A program made the translations under genes and the position numbers. Below the pieces are notes generated by a model, which saw nothing but the letters and a program-made list of their open reading frames with translations, had not been told where the DNA came from and made no database searches. From Climacteris rufus (taxonomy: Eukaryota > Chordata > Aves > Passeriformes > Climacteridae): a stretch of DNA of 64,000 bases. The DNA is taken from the NCBI GenBank assembly GCA_013398175.1, contig VZRZ01003221.1:62001-126000 (forward strand), written 5' to 3'. Shown one piece after another: positions 13,301-24,700 of this stretch (position 1 is its first letter; every line of letters starts with the position of its first letter).

Positions 13301-15224
13301 AGAGACATCAGCATTAAATGCACCAGAACTGCCCAGAGAGCCTCTTTCCACAAACAAGAGGCGTGAGGAGAGGACCACCATTCCTGTATCCCTCCTGCAG
13401 ATGCTCATCTTCCCAAGTGGAAAAACAGCATCTCCTCCCTTTTCTCTGGATGGCACACCTCCCACCACAGGCTGGACTGCTGAATGGGACCTCCTTCCAA
13501 GGAGCAGTCAGCCTGCAGGGTGGGTGGAGTGGCCTGAAGTCGTCAGTCCTGTCAGAGCTCCTGTCCCTCTCTGCTCCTCACCCCTCCTGTGGGAACACGA
13601 CCCACTGGGCCACATCCTCTGGAAGCCTGAGACTCATGATGTCTGACTTTGGTGATTTGCAACAGAGAGACAAGTAATTAAGAATCAAAGCTCCATTTCT
13701 GTGTCACACTCATTATGAAGACGCCACTGTAGCCTTTTAAAACCATCTCACCCCAGCTAATCCACAGGGAAGCTTTTCTTCCCACCAGGACAGAGAGGCA
13801 CCCTTTCACTTCCAAAATTCAAAGTGCACAGAGAGTTTTTAACCTCCCTAGCCCAAAATTAAGACAAATACCCCAATTTTTCTGACATACTCATACCAAT
13901 AAAGGGAAAACAGCAACGGTCATATAAATGTCTGATCTGTCCATCACTACATTCTACATTCAGTTTGGTGGCTCCCTGTCCTCGTTCTTCTTGTGCTCAC
14001 ATTTCATGAGCAGAGAGCAGAAATGTTCATGGAAAATGGATTTCAAAGGCGTGTGCATAAATGTTCCTGGAAATCTAATTTTATATTTTCAATAAAATCA
14101 TCTGCTACCGTACAAGGGTTGAACAGGAAGAACCCAAGAAGACATTTAGCTGACCACTGCACAATTACCTTCACTGGGTCCAAAGAAGAGCGAGTGTGAA
14201 TATATCCCAGCAATTGCAAGAGTAATATTGTTAGGCAAGCAGAGAAAAAGCAGCTAAGATCAAATGATTAACGACTTTTCTTTCTTTCTTTTATTTATTT
14301 TTTTTTTTTTTTTAGTGTAGTATAAACAGAAAGGCTTAAAGCTCATTTTTTGCAAGATGTTACTTGCAGGAGCAGATCTGTTTGGAAATCCAGCAGGTGC
14401 CTGGGGATAATGGCTGTGAGAAGCCCTAAATACCCATCTACCTATGGAGTGTGTAGACAAGCTCACCAAATGATAACACCATGTTACCTACCAGGAAATG
14501 GGAAAGAAATTATCAGCAAGGATAGGCAAAAAAAGCACTTAGCTGGAATCTCTGAAATTCCTTCCAGCTCTTGACTAAGATATTTTTCTTGTCACAGAAT
14601 AAACCAAGGACTGTTAAAAAAAAAAACAGTTGCCCAGGGTAGCGGAAAGGGATGTAAGACAGGAGAACTAAAAAAGCACCCCAGCATGATACAGGAAAAG
14701 CTCCATCAAAAAGAATGAATCTAAATTCACTGCCTCAGTGGCTACAGAAACAAAGGATGAGGTTGTCTGGCTCTGGACGTTGGAGCCTTAATGTGCTGTT
14801 AATAATGTTCATATCATAAAGCAGCATCGCTGCATTAGCTTTGATTTAGCAATGCCAGTTTACATCAGCTGAGGAAGCCATCCGTAAATTCAACTCCACA
14901 AATGTAAATACAGCCAAGGAAGAAAGGCTTGGTCATCCCCAGAGGACATAAGAAGGGGCCTGGTGGGCTGACCTGGGTGCTCCCCTGTGCCCACCCTGCT
15001 GTCACAGCTTTGTCCCTGCCCGTGAGGTGCAAAAGGGCCGTGTGGTCTGTGTGGCTCAGTCTCTGGCTCTGCAGACCCATCCATCCACTCCTGGCAGTTC
15101 TGCCTGGCTTCCCTCCAGCTGTGCCCCACTCCAGCTGTGCCCCTCTCCAGCTGCACAGGAGACGAGCCTCAGAAACTCTCCAAGACTCCAAGTGCCAGCA
15201 GAAGAGATGTTAGGATAAAACTGT
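10376..15224. other. Intergenic; nothing recognised beyond simple repeats
   Basis: Contains T and A runs (12629-12640, 14290-14315, 14618-14628) and the minisatellite at 15113. Open frames of up to about 160 codons around 12870-13650 lie on both strands and show no protein family. Confidence 0.55.
15113..15158 (+). repeat. 16-bp minisatellite, about 2.7 copies
   Basis: Unit CTCCAGCTGTGCCCCA is repeated nearly exactly, then a partial copy ends in CTGCACAGG. Confidence 0.85.
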
Positions 15225-16400
15225 AAAAGTGATATTAACAGACTGCTGGGACCAGACGGTTTCACTCAAGAGCTCTGAGGGGACTCAGACTTGAAATTGC
15301 TGACCTATTCAGTACAATGCCACAGCAGCTGTTGAAATGGAGAGGCACCACAGGAATGGAAGGTGGCAAATGCTACATTCATTCTTAAAAAAGGGCTTTT
15401 AGAGGTCATCCAGAAACCTGTGGGCTGGGAAGCCAGGCAGGGCGAACTGACAGAAAGCATAACAAAAAGCAGAATAGCTAAAAGTGTGCTGGAATGGGAA
15501 AGAGCAAAGTTTGTTCAGTGAGAGCTCAGGCACTGCAAATCCATTAGTGTCAAGACCTGCGCAACTTGATGTACTCATAAAAGATCCAGCTGCAGCCAGG
15601 TGGAGAGTAATCTCAGAAAGTGGCAGGTTGATGAAATAACCTATGAAACTCGCCAGCAGCAAATAAAAATCGAGGACTGTGAGAAACACCAACCCAGGCC
15701 ATACAAAGACCATCAGGAGCTCTACACTAACATCAGACAGTCACTGAGTTTGCTGGAAACTCCAGCTCACTCCTTAAGAGGTGTCAACAATGCAAGTAAA
15801 GCTTTAGGAATGACTACAGAATGAGGACAGAATGAGTGTCTCCTTCTAGGGCACCCTGCCTCAAACACAGGGTGTCCACCAAGGAGGCTGTAGAAGGATC
15901 CATGAAGACACAGAAGAGATGACATGGCAACTAGAGCAGAGTCCTTCTTCTTGGTCACCTCAGCTGAGAAGGAATGTGAGAGAGAACCTGACAACTCATG
16001 AGCACCATGGAAGTGTGAGCAGGAGATCAATATTTGTGTCTGCTGTCACAAGGGAAACGCAGCACAACCCAATCTATTGGGCTGGAGGTTTAATCCAAAG
16101 AAAAGGAAGTACTTCTTTCACACAATGCAAAATTGAATTATGCCACTTGTCACAGGATGCTGTGAAGACCAGAATTATAAAAAGAATTCCAAAAGGGGTT
16201 AGCCAAATTCTCGGAGGCTCAACCCATCTGCAGCTGTTAAACACAATGACCCAAATGCCAGTCAAAAATTCCCTTAACCACAGTCTGCTGTCTACTGAGC
16301 TGGTAATATCACAGAGGAATTGTGCTGTGCTTGTCCTTACACCCTTCACCTCAGAGTCTGCTGCTGAAATGAGTTGGACCTTTGCTCTGAGCCACTAGCA
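15225..16400 (+). repeat. Decayed CR1-type LINE with remnants of the pol ORF and 3' end
   Basis: Several stretches in order resemble parts of old amniote CR1/L3-type LINEs. A reverse-transcriptase-region piece (GACTGCTGGGACCAGACGG, then a GGCAAATGCTACATTCATTC segment) lies near 15240-15400. A stretch like AGCTTTAGGAATGACTACAG AATGAGGACAGA follows near 15800-15830. A GTACTTCTTTCACACAATGC motif, then GATGCTGTGAAGACCAGAAT, lies near 16110-16180. All frames are broken. It is much older than the other CR1 fragments here. Confidence 0.6.
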
Positions 16401-18639
16401 CTGCGTAAGACACATTACATATGACATGTTTATTAAGAAACTGGAATTTATTGCAGAGGATGATCAAGTTTGTTCACCTCACATGAAAGTTTTATCTTTG
16501 GCAGGCACTATTATCTGATGCCTTGGGAGAAAGGCATTTCTCTCCTAAAAATCTATCATGCCCCTGGCAGTCTGTACCAGAGACCAGCTCTTTCCTGATC
16601 TCCCATAGCTGCCCCGCTAAATCCACAAACCATGACAGTGGATTACCTTTATCATTGATTTAACTGTCACCACTAAAAGTAGTTAGCAGTCATGAAATAA
16701 GCCAGCAAGCACATTTAAAGCAATGTCCTCCCAGGGCACATATTTCCTTTTATCAGTCTTAAATTAATTCTCCCCCATTGCATGACGCCTGCCTTATTCT
16801 CACTTTGCAGGATGAGTAAAAAGGAAGCACCGATCACTTTCCATCTCCTGCACCATAATTTCGTTCACTCAGCTGTTCTCTCCCTTCTGCTGCTTCTCCC
16901 TTCCAGCTGACACAGGCCAGGATTACACAACCATGGCTTTTGCCATGAGGGATTCCTTTCCTCGCTGAGGTGTGGCTGCTGTGCTGGGCAGGAGGAGGTC
17001 GTGGGTCTGGGAGTGACTTAAGAATCACCTGCAGGAGGAGAGGGGCCGGTGAGAATCCCTCACTGCTGTGGCTGGACCACACTGGCTCAGGGTCTGTGCT
17101 CAGCTGGCTCAGTGCAAAAACAGCCTGTGTTTTTCACTGCTACCAGTCTGGCATCTCCTGCCAGCTCTAAAGCGTTGCCTTTCTGCAAAAAAAAAAAAAC
17201 CAACCAAGGTTTGATCATTCACTCTGGGGCTGTGCTAAACTTGCCGGCATCTGCTCCATCTGAAAGGTGGGGGAAAAACACCAATCCTGGACTGGGAAAG
17301 AAAGGGAAGGAACTAGGTACCAAGTTGTAATGTGAGAAATGAAGGCAAGAAAAACAGCATCTTGAGGGATGCTAAAGACAAAAACAAATGCTGTGAACAG
17401 GAGCAGAGACAGATTTCAGAGGAAAGGAAGGAAGACAGTAACTAAAGCACCAGTGTACACATGGAAACTGAGTCCAGACTCCCAGGGTTTCTTTGTACTT
17501 GTTTTTCCTACCATTTCACAGAAATCATGATGCTGTCGGGATCCCTCTATACCCAAGGGTCAGTGATGTCAATGAAAGTTGGTGGAGCTGCACTGATTTG
17601 TATCCATTAAGAAGCAACTTTCTCAAATTTCCCAGAACTGCTGGAGTTTAAAATAATGCCCTGAGAACCCAGTTGAAAACAACAGTTGGGATTATCCTTA
17701 AACCAGGTCACACTAATACCTAATTAAAAAATTATTTAGAAAGCTCCCACTGTTTTTTAAAAGTTGCAAAGTTCCTAACTTTGGATGGTCACGTTGAAAA
17801 CACAAACCTGGAAAAACATGTGCATGACACTTTTCTACCAGTTCAGAAGTCATAGCAAATGCACAGAGAGCTTGACAAATTCCAGCTCAGCAAACAGCTA
17901 CTTTAGAAAGCAAAATAAGTAAATATTATCTCTGTTCCCCCCCCAAGCTTTTGTTTAATTTTTTTGGATTTACCTTTGCATCAGTCTCCCTCCTTCAAAA
18001 TATGATAGGTGGCTTTAAAATAAAAACTGCAGAATAAGAGGGGGTTTTTTTTCATTTTTAAAGAAAACCACCACTGTTTGTTGGGAAGAAAAAAAATCTT
18101 TTTTTTTTTTCTGAATGTTTGCCAGGTCAAACTAAAGCTTGCAAATATTTAGGTGTCCCTTTGCAAGCAAAACTCCTCCTTGCCCTCGTTGTGAGTGCAC
18201 GAGCTGAACACAAGCCTTTCCAGTATATTTTTAATTGTCAGGTTATATTTTACAAGAGAAAATCCACACCCCCCCCCCCCTTTCCCTTTGCTCCCTTTCA
18301 GTAAATGCCTTAATCTGGCTGGGGCTGTGGGATGAAGGTGACACACAGGGAGTGCCCATCTGGTACCGCTGAACCGCGCCGGGCCGTCCCCAGTGCCCAG
18401 ACCTCGGGTTCTGCTGGGTTTTGTAACCAGATTACTGCACACTTGGGTTAAATTCTGACAGATTGCCTACCAGCAAAAGGCTCAATATCCCATTATCAGA
18501 TTTGTGAGCCTGCCATCCCTCTTCATTTAGGATGTAACAGAAACTGTCAGTAATTTTTGCACCCAGTCCGTAGGACATGAGTCTCAACTATGCAAGTCCT
18601 AAGCGCAGGGGGTGAAGATACTCCACAGAATCACATGCA
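16401..18639. other. Intergenic, downstream of SIK1
   Basis: AT-rich unique sequence. 16600-16800 looks like candidate conserved noncoding DNA. Homopolymers lie near 17188-17200, 18090-18110 and 18269-18280. No gene recognised. Confidence 0.5.
18269..18280 (+). repeat. Poly-C run (12)
   Basis: Twelve C in a row, beyond the inferred 3' end of SIK1. Homopolymers of this type are error-prone in assemblies. Confidence 0.9.
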
Positions 18640-18662
18640 GGACAACAATTTTAAAACATTTT

Positions 18663-18668
18663 TTTAAT
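18663..18668 (-). terminator. SIK1: Candidate distal poly(A) signal of SIK1 (ATTAAA)
   Basis: The minus strand reads ATTAAA inside a very AT-rich block, with a TTGTTGTCC GU-rich element about 25-35 bases further downstream. It is the best combination of hexamer and downstream element past the stop. Two upstream AATAAA hexamers (20777-20782 and 21226-21231) could give shorter transcripts. Confidence 0.4.
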
Positions 18669-20997
18669 TTAAATATTAAATAAAACACATCAACTAATCA
18701 TTTTGGTGTACACCTCTCATTTAACATAAGAAATAAAATGATTGTTCAGTCATGATAAAAAATAAACTATACATCTCAATTAGACCAATCACGTAGTGTC
18801 TTTAAATACCCTATTGCATTGCAGTCTGCAGAACAGCACTGTCAAGATATCTACAAAAAAAACCCCAGACTTTTAAAATGACCTCTTCTGCTCCAGCAAT
18901 AATTCCAAAGAGGTTCTACAGCAATTGGAAAAGAAAAAAAAAATACTATGAAAGTAAAGTGCTTGTCATTGCTCAGGACAGGAAACAAAAGAATCTGTGG
19001 CCTTTAGATCCATGGCATTAAACAAAACACATACTGAAGAGGAAATTCTGTGATTTAAGTACATGTGCTATCCCTTACAAAACTGAAGGCAAAGTTGCTG
19101 CTTTGTGATGAGCTGGCTTCTTCTTGCCCTCCTCTCCAGCCAATCTCTTTTTTGGGTTGGTTTTTTTGGGGGGGATTCGTTGGTTGTTTTTTTTAAACCC
19201 ACACTACAAATGAACATGAGACTTTGGTGTTTTCTCTGCTGCAAGGCACCACTGATTACCAAGAGTTCAACTCAAGCAATTTTCTCTCCCTTTGAAGCTT
19301 CCAGCCCATGGAGCAGCAGTGGCAAGCTGGAGATGCACCAATACAGACACACAGATACAACACATAGATAAAGAGGTCGTTTATGGAGAGCCACAGACAG
19401 AGCCACATGACATCTTCAACTCTTCCTACTCCCACCAATTAACCTGGTCAATCTTTGGCTTTTTTCTTTTTCTTTTTTTTTTCTTTAAAAAAAAAAAAAC
19501 AGTGAAACAAACCAACCAAAAAAAAAAAAAAACCAAACCGGTCTCTATATTATTTGCAAATGTGTAATACTGCAGGTTGCATGAAGCCAAGGTAACTTGA
19601 AGGCACCCTGTGTCACACTAGGGAGATGGGTCCTTTAAGCATTTAGAGAGAATGAAGCTATGCTCTGACACTCGTGTGGCAGCTTCCAGCCAAGCTGTCT
19701 CACTGTCTGCTCACCTGCTTCCCAAGTTTGCATGCACTCCCCAAGTCATTTCTGGGGGAGCACAGCCTGTTCTCCCCTTTACACCTCAGCATAACCTCTG
19801 TTGACACCAACAGAAGTCATGTCTGCCTCGGGAGGGGAGTTGGGGTTTATACCAGAAACACAACAGAAGCATATTACAAAATATAAAAAATAACTAGTGT
19901 TATATAGTTTTCTGCTTCCTATTTATATACATATACAGCATTAAAAACCATACGAAAAAACACCTATCTAATCCAAAACCTCGTTTTGCTAATATGCCAA
20001 AAACAAACCAACCAAAAACAAACACCCAAAGATTGTGCTGTTTTACTCACTTTTAATACAGTTTTGTTCAGAAAAAGCTGTACTCCGTTAGAGTAGAATT
20101 CTGTTCTAGCCTATTCCTTTTGTTTTTGTCAGTATATAATTATAACCTCAATATTGCACATTTCCCCAAGAGTCAGTTCTGTTTGGACCCTGATAATGAA
20201 ATGCATAAAAACATAATTAGCAGCGGAAATAACAATGTGCAGCACTAAGAAATACCCCTCAGGCAACTTTGTAGGCAATGTCCAGGAGGGCTTTTCAAAA
20301 AGAAAACCCTTCCCATCACCCCACAGGTACTGCTGCTTCCCTCCTCAGTGCCTCGGCAAGAATATGGACAAACTCAGAGTTTACAAAAAGATTCCTAGAG
20401 ATTCTCCAGACCAACAAAACATAGGCATGTGTGCACCTGTGTGTATGCACACACACACACACCCCTCCCAAACAAACATCTCTGCAAAAGACCAGGCATT
20501 ATGCAATTTGGATCCTGATTATCAAGGGATACATTTTCAATAGTTACTGCTTCTGTGCTAATTAGAAGGGCATGCCAAGCTTTTCCAGCTGATGTATCAA
20601 TCAAGAAATTCACAGTTTTCATTTACATTATGGGTATCTGGGAGGTGTGGAATGGGGATGTTGGTTCCTTTAAATAAAATGAGTGTTAACAGGAGGGAAA
20701 AGGAAAAACAACAAATGGCAATGCTTCCGTTTTTGTCTCCTATGAATGCATAATGCTGCATGCCACTGGTTTTCTGTTTATTTTCTTTAAAAGAGGTAAT
20801 CATCTTCACAAACCCATAAATGAATATTGTGAAAAAGGGAGGCTCTGGTCCCTTCTTTGAAAAGCCTCTCCCTGCTGTGTCACCACTACTGACAGCTGCT
20901 AATCTTGCATAACAGCAGAGCTGTATTGGTCTGACTTGAGTACAGTACCGAAGAGTTCTTCCCCGACCGCATCCCTCCCTGCCCCCACAAATGCCCC

Positions 20998-21098
20998 ACC
21001 CGTCTTTCCCCATCATTATTTTTTCCTTTAAAAAAAAAAAANNCCCCCCCCGTTTTTCCCCAAATTTTTTTTTTCCTTTTAAAAAAAAAAAAAAAAAA
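20998..21098. other. Two-base gap with a probable false duplication in the SIK1 3' UTR
   Basis: Two N at 21042-21043 separate two near-copies of the same low-complexity string. Both copies have C-run, CGTYTTTCCCC, T-run, TTCCTTT(T), then a poly-A run. The left copy is 20998-21041 and the right copy 21044-21098. The right copy looks like an error-laden version of the left. The likely cause is two overlapping contig ends joined without merging. Confidence 0.75.
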
Positions 21099-21299
21099 TT
21101 TCAGTTTCTATTCGTATTTGTTCAGTGCAAGAATAGTAGAAGCAAAAAGACATACATATTGCTTGTTTCAGTCCTATAAAGTTGCCAGCTTGCCGAGCCA
21201 GACAGCCTCTTCACATCCTTCAAAATTTATTGCTTCTGAGAGTCACTCGTCCCCGCGCCGCCCCGGCGCGGTCCCCGCGGCGAGAGCGGCCCGGGGCTC

Positions 21300-21746
21300 T
21301 CACTTGACCAGGACGAACTTGCCGAGCTGGCTGGCGGTCAGGTCCTCCATCTCGCAGTCCCCGCGCTGCAGGGCCACGGCGTCGCAGGCGGGGGCGGGCG
21401 CGGAGCAGCTCTGCGGCGGGGCCGGCGGGGGCGCGGGGGCCCCGNNNNNNNNNGCGGGGCCGGCGGGGCCGCGGCGCCGCTGATGTACAGGTGCGCGTCC
21501 AGCAGCTGCGCGGCCGACGACGCCGGGGACACGCTCACGCCGAACAAGTGAGGTTGGAGCAGCTGGCTGCTGCCAGCAAAGGCCAGCTCGAACGAGTTCT
21601 CTCTCTGCAGCTCCGACAGCAGGATGGAGTTGGAGGCTTTGCAGGTGGCGGGGCCGTCAGAGGAGGGGATGCCGCTTGCCGCGGATGTCTGGGAGGCCTG
21701 GGGACAAGCTGTCTGCAGTAGTTGGTGGTGCTGGAACTGGAGCATT
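21300..21746 (-). CDS. SIK1: SIK1 coding exon 13, last, with assembly gap (residues 659 to about 805)
   Basis: Starts RMLQFQHHQLLQTACPQ. It includes LLSELQRENSFELAFAGSSQ and SPASSAAQLLDAHLYISG, then an Ala/Pro-rich stretch. After the gap it ends CDAVALQRGDCEMEDL, TASQLGKFVLVK and TGA at 21300-21302. The 9 N at 21445-21453 lie in the proline-rich part. The frame before and after the gap is clear on each side but does not join across 9 bases: the missing length must be 1 modulo 3. Both halves match SIK1, so this is an assembly fault rather than a mutation. The sequence is very GC-rich, which explains the poor assembly. Confidence 0.93.
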
Positions 21747-24700
21747 CTGAACAAAATCCAAGGATAAAAAGGTTTTTTTTAATTTGCACTAGGATGGTTT
21801 TGTGTTTTTCCCCTTCCTTTCTTGCCCCTAACCCTGACCACAGCTTTCCCCTTGTTTCCTTCTCTGTCTCAAACCTCTCCTTACCCAGCCAGTACAATGG
21901 CAAGCTGCCCATGGCAGGCTTCTCCTCTTTCTGCAGAGGGCAACTATCACAACCAAGTTTATCTAGGCACCATTTGGCCACCTAATAATAGATGTTCTAG
22001 AGACAACGTGTGCAGATAAACCGGAAGCTCAATTTTCCATCTTGCTTCTATGGGAATGCAGAGGTGCCACCACACATGACATTTGAGGCCACTGGAACTG
22101 TGCCTCCTTTGTGGGCTGTAACTTTTCCAAATTACAAGGTCTCACTTCCTTGCCATGGGAAAATTACAGGAGGAGGCAGAGGAGGAAAGAAATCATTCCC
22201 AAAACTAACAAAGAAAAACACAGCTTGCAATAGGGAGAAGCAATGTTTTCCCTCACACTACCAAATTGCTTCTCAGTTCAGCAGCCTCCAAATATTTGGA
22301 CATCGAGATTTCTGAGTGGAACTGCACATCCTGTGTTGTGTGTGCCAGGGCAGGAAGCCACAAAGGAAGCCAAGCACTTCACCCACTGCCACCCAGCAGA
22401 GATGGAGGACAGAAACCCCCAGTGACCAAACCCCCAACCTCTTTTGCTGTGTTTACCCCTCCTTGCTTGCCCCTAACCCACAGTGAAAACAGTGAAAACA
22501 GCAAAGCTCCTCCCTCACCTCTGCTGCTGCAGCACCTCCTCCAGGAGGCTTCTCCCCTCTCTGCTGCTCCCACTGCTGCTGTACATGCAGGTGTTGGGCT
22601 GTGTGTGTTGGAAAGGGCTCATGGCACTCCTTGCTGCCCGAGATGAGGAGGACTGACACACCTGCCGAGCAAAGCCTTTGATTTTATTCAAGCCGAGGAA
22701 GCCCTTGGCTCGAGCGTTCTTCCGCAGCTGCTGCCTAAAAGCCTTCAAGCCTGTGGGACACGAGGAAAAGAAAGGCACTTTAATCCTCCTCAGCCTTTGC
22801 CTACAGTACACATCAGCCTTCCTGGGCCTGAGAACTGGGCTAGAAGAGACTCCAGTTCAGGGTCACCCTCTGCCTGGTGGCCGGAGCAGGGTTTAGGTAA
22901 AGGAGCAGGGACTGGCACAGCTGCACCCTCGTAGAGATGGACATGCACAGCAAAGGAGAAACCTGACAGAGATCATGACGTTGTGCACTCTGTATTTTAG
23001 GAGGAAGGTGGAGTCTGCCATCCCACTCACGGCAGCAGAAATATCTCCATGGGCAGGCTGAATCAGTGACTGGGAACCTTTCCTCCAGGTACCTTCCCCA
23101 GGGCATCCAACCCTCCCTCAGGGACCGTGAACACAAGAGGCAGAATATCCAGGTGTCCGGCCTTGGACACACTAATGGAGCAGCAAGACTCCCTGCACCC
23201 CACCCTCTCCCAGTGGCTGTTGGGAGGGTGCAATTCCTCAGCAACACAGCAAGGAAGACATTACCTTGAGTTAATGAGGTATCAGATGCTCGCCTTCCTT
23301 CTTGGAAGCTGACAGGCAGCAGGGAAGCACCTCCCATGCAGCCCTGGGCTTGTAACACGGGAGCGTCAGACTGGGAAGTGAGGAAAGGAGACGTCATCCT
23401 CGCTGTGGCCGGGCTCCCCGTCATTACTTGACCTGCCAAACAGCTGCTCAGGGCCACTGAGCTGTCATTTGAAGATGAAGTAAGGCAGCTGTCTGAACTA
23501 GTTCCCTCTGTGGGGCTGGCAGAGGAGGAAATGACTATACCTATGGAAGGGAAGGAAGGAGAGAAAGAACATTCCCAAGATGAGTACAGGAAGGAACAAA
23601 CATGACATCAGAGCCTTCTGCCCACCTACACTGGCATTAATAAGAAGCCTCGAGATGGAGAGGTGTCCAGCAACTCGTGTTGTCCCAGGGCTTGACTCCA
23701 GCAAGGGGTCATCAACAAATAACCTCAGGTTGGGCTCCTGTCCAGCTGGCAGGGCTCTGCCAGCAACACCAACATTGCCAGGCTGTGCTGGATCAGACAC
23801 ACAGCACTTCTTTAGCACAACCAGGATTATTGTTTTGTGAACAGTTGTGCTTATTTGGTTGGTTCACAGGGTCTGGGTATGTACCAAACACCATTAGTGA
23901 TTAATTTTTTGTTAAATTCAGGCACTGTCTCCTCCCCCAGTACAAGAGCAGAAGCAAGCAGACAAGGTTTGTGTCCTGCTTGTGAAACACTCCCCTCTGA
24001 AGAGATCTAGATGAAATACAACAGCACAACTTCTCTTCCCTAAGGGCCCTGCTTATCTGTAGAAGACAGAAGTGGGGAAGGCAGGGTACAGACCCCTTTT
24101 CTGGGCTTTCCTACCCCAGTCAAGGTAAAAACTGCACATTCTCCCTTGGCATTTGGGCTCTATGACACTCCTTCTCTGCTCTTTTCCTCTACCTACGAAC
24201 ACCCTTCATCTCTCCCAGACTTACTTACATGGAGGGACGTGCTGATAGAAATGGGTGGTCACTTCAGCCAGCGTGTGCCTCCTGCTGGTGTTGCTAGGGA
24301 TGCAGATGGGGTGGTCATATGCCTTAATTTCATCTTCCAGCTCCTTCTCTTGCCTCACTTCCTCACTGATGGTGGTCTCCAGCAGGCTGTTGGGGGAGAT
24401 GGAGCGGTTCCGGAAGAGCCCGTTGAAGTTGGTGTCCACAGGGAAGAACACAGGCTGGAAAACATGGCAGATCACAGACTTCAGGGTGTTTTGCTCATTT
24501 CTGCACTGCCTTTCAACAATCTCCACAATCCTGTGGCATGTCTTCAGTAGGAACATTGTTTGAGAGGCATTACACCATGCCCAAACGGCAAACAAAGTTT
24601 GGAGAGAGAGAACAACAGTCACAACCCCCATTGTTCTGGACTGGCAGAACAATGAAAAAAAGAAGCAAAACACAGTTTAGCTGGGAACACCAACCTGCAA

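Larger units (their letters stand above)
18640..21299 (-). other. SIK1: SIK1 3' UTR (probable extent)
   Basis: Downstream of the stop the sequence turns sharply from GC-rich to AT-rich and holds no CR1 repeat for about 2.6 kb, close to the length of the mammalian SIK1 3' UTR. On the minus strand it contains several AUUUA pentamers in U-rich context (for example at 18676-18685, 20670-20680 and 20812-20820), as expected of an unstable, immediate-early type mRNA. Possible polyadenylation hexamers are AATAAA at 21226-21231 and 20777-20782, and ATTAAA at 18663-18668, the last followed by GU-rich sequence. The distal end is inferred. The stretch includes long homopolymer A/T runs near 19470-19540 and an nn gap at 21042. 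Confidence 0.55.
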
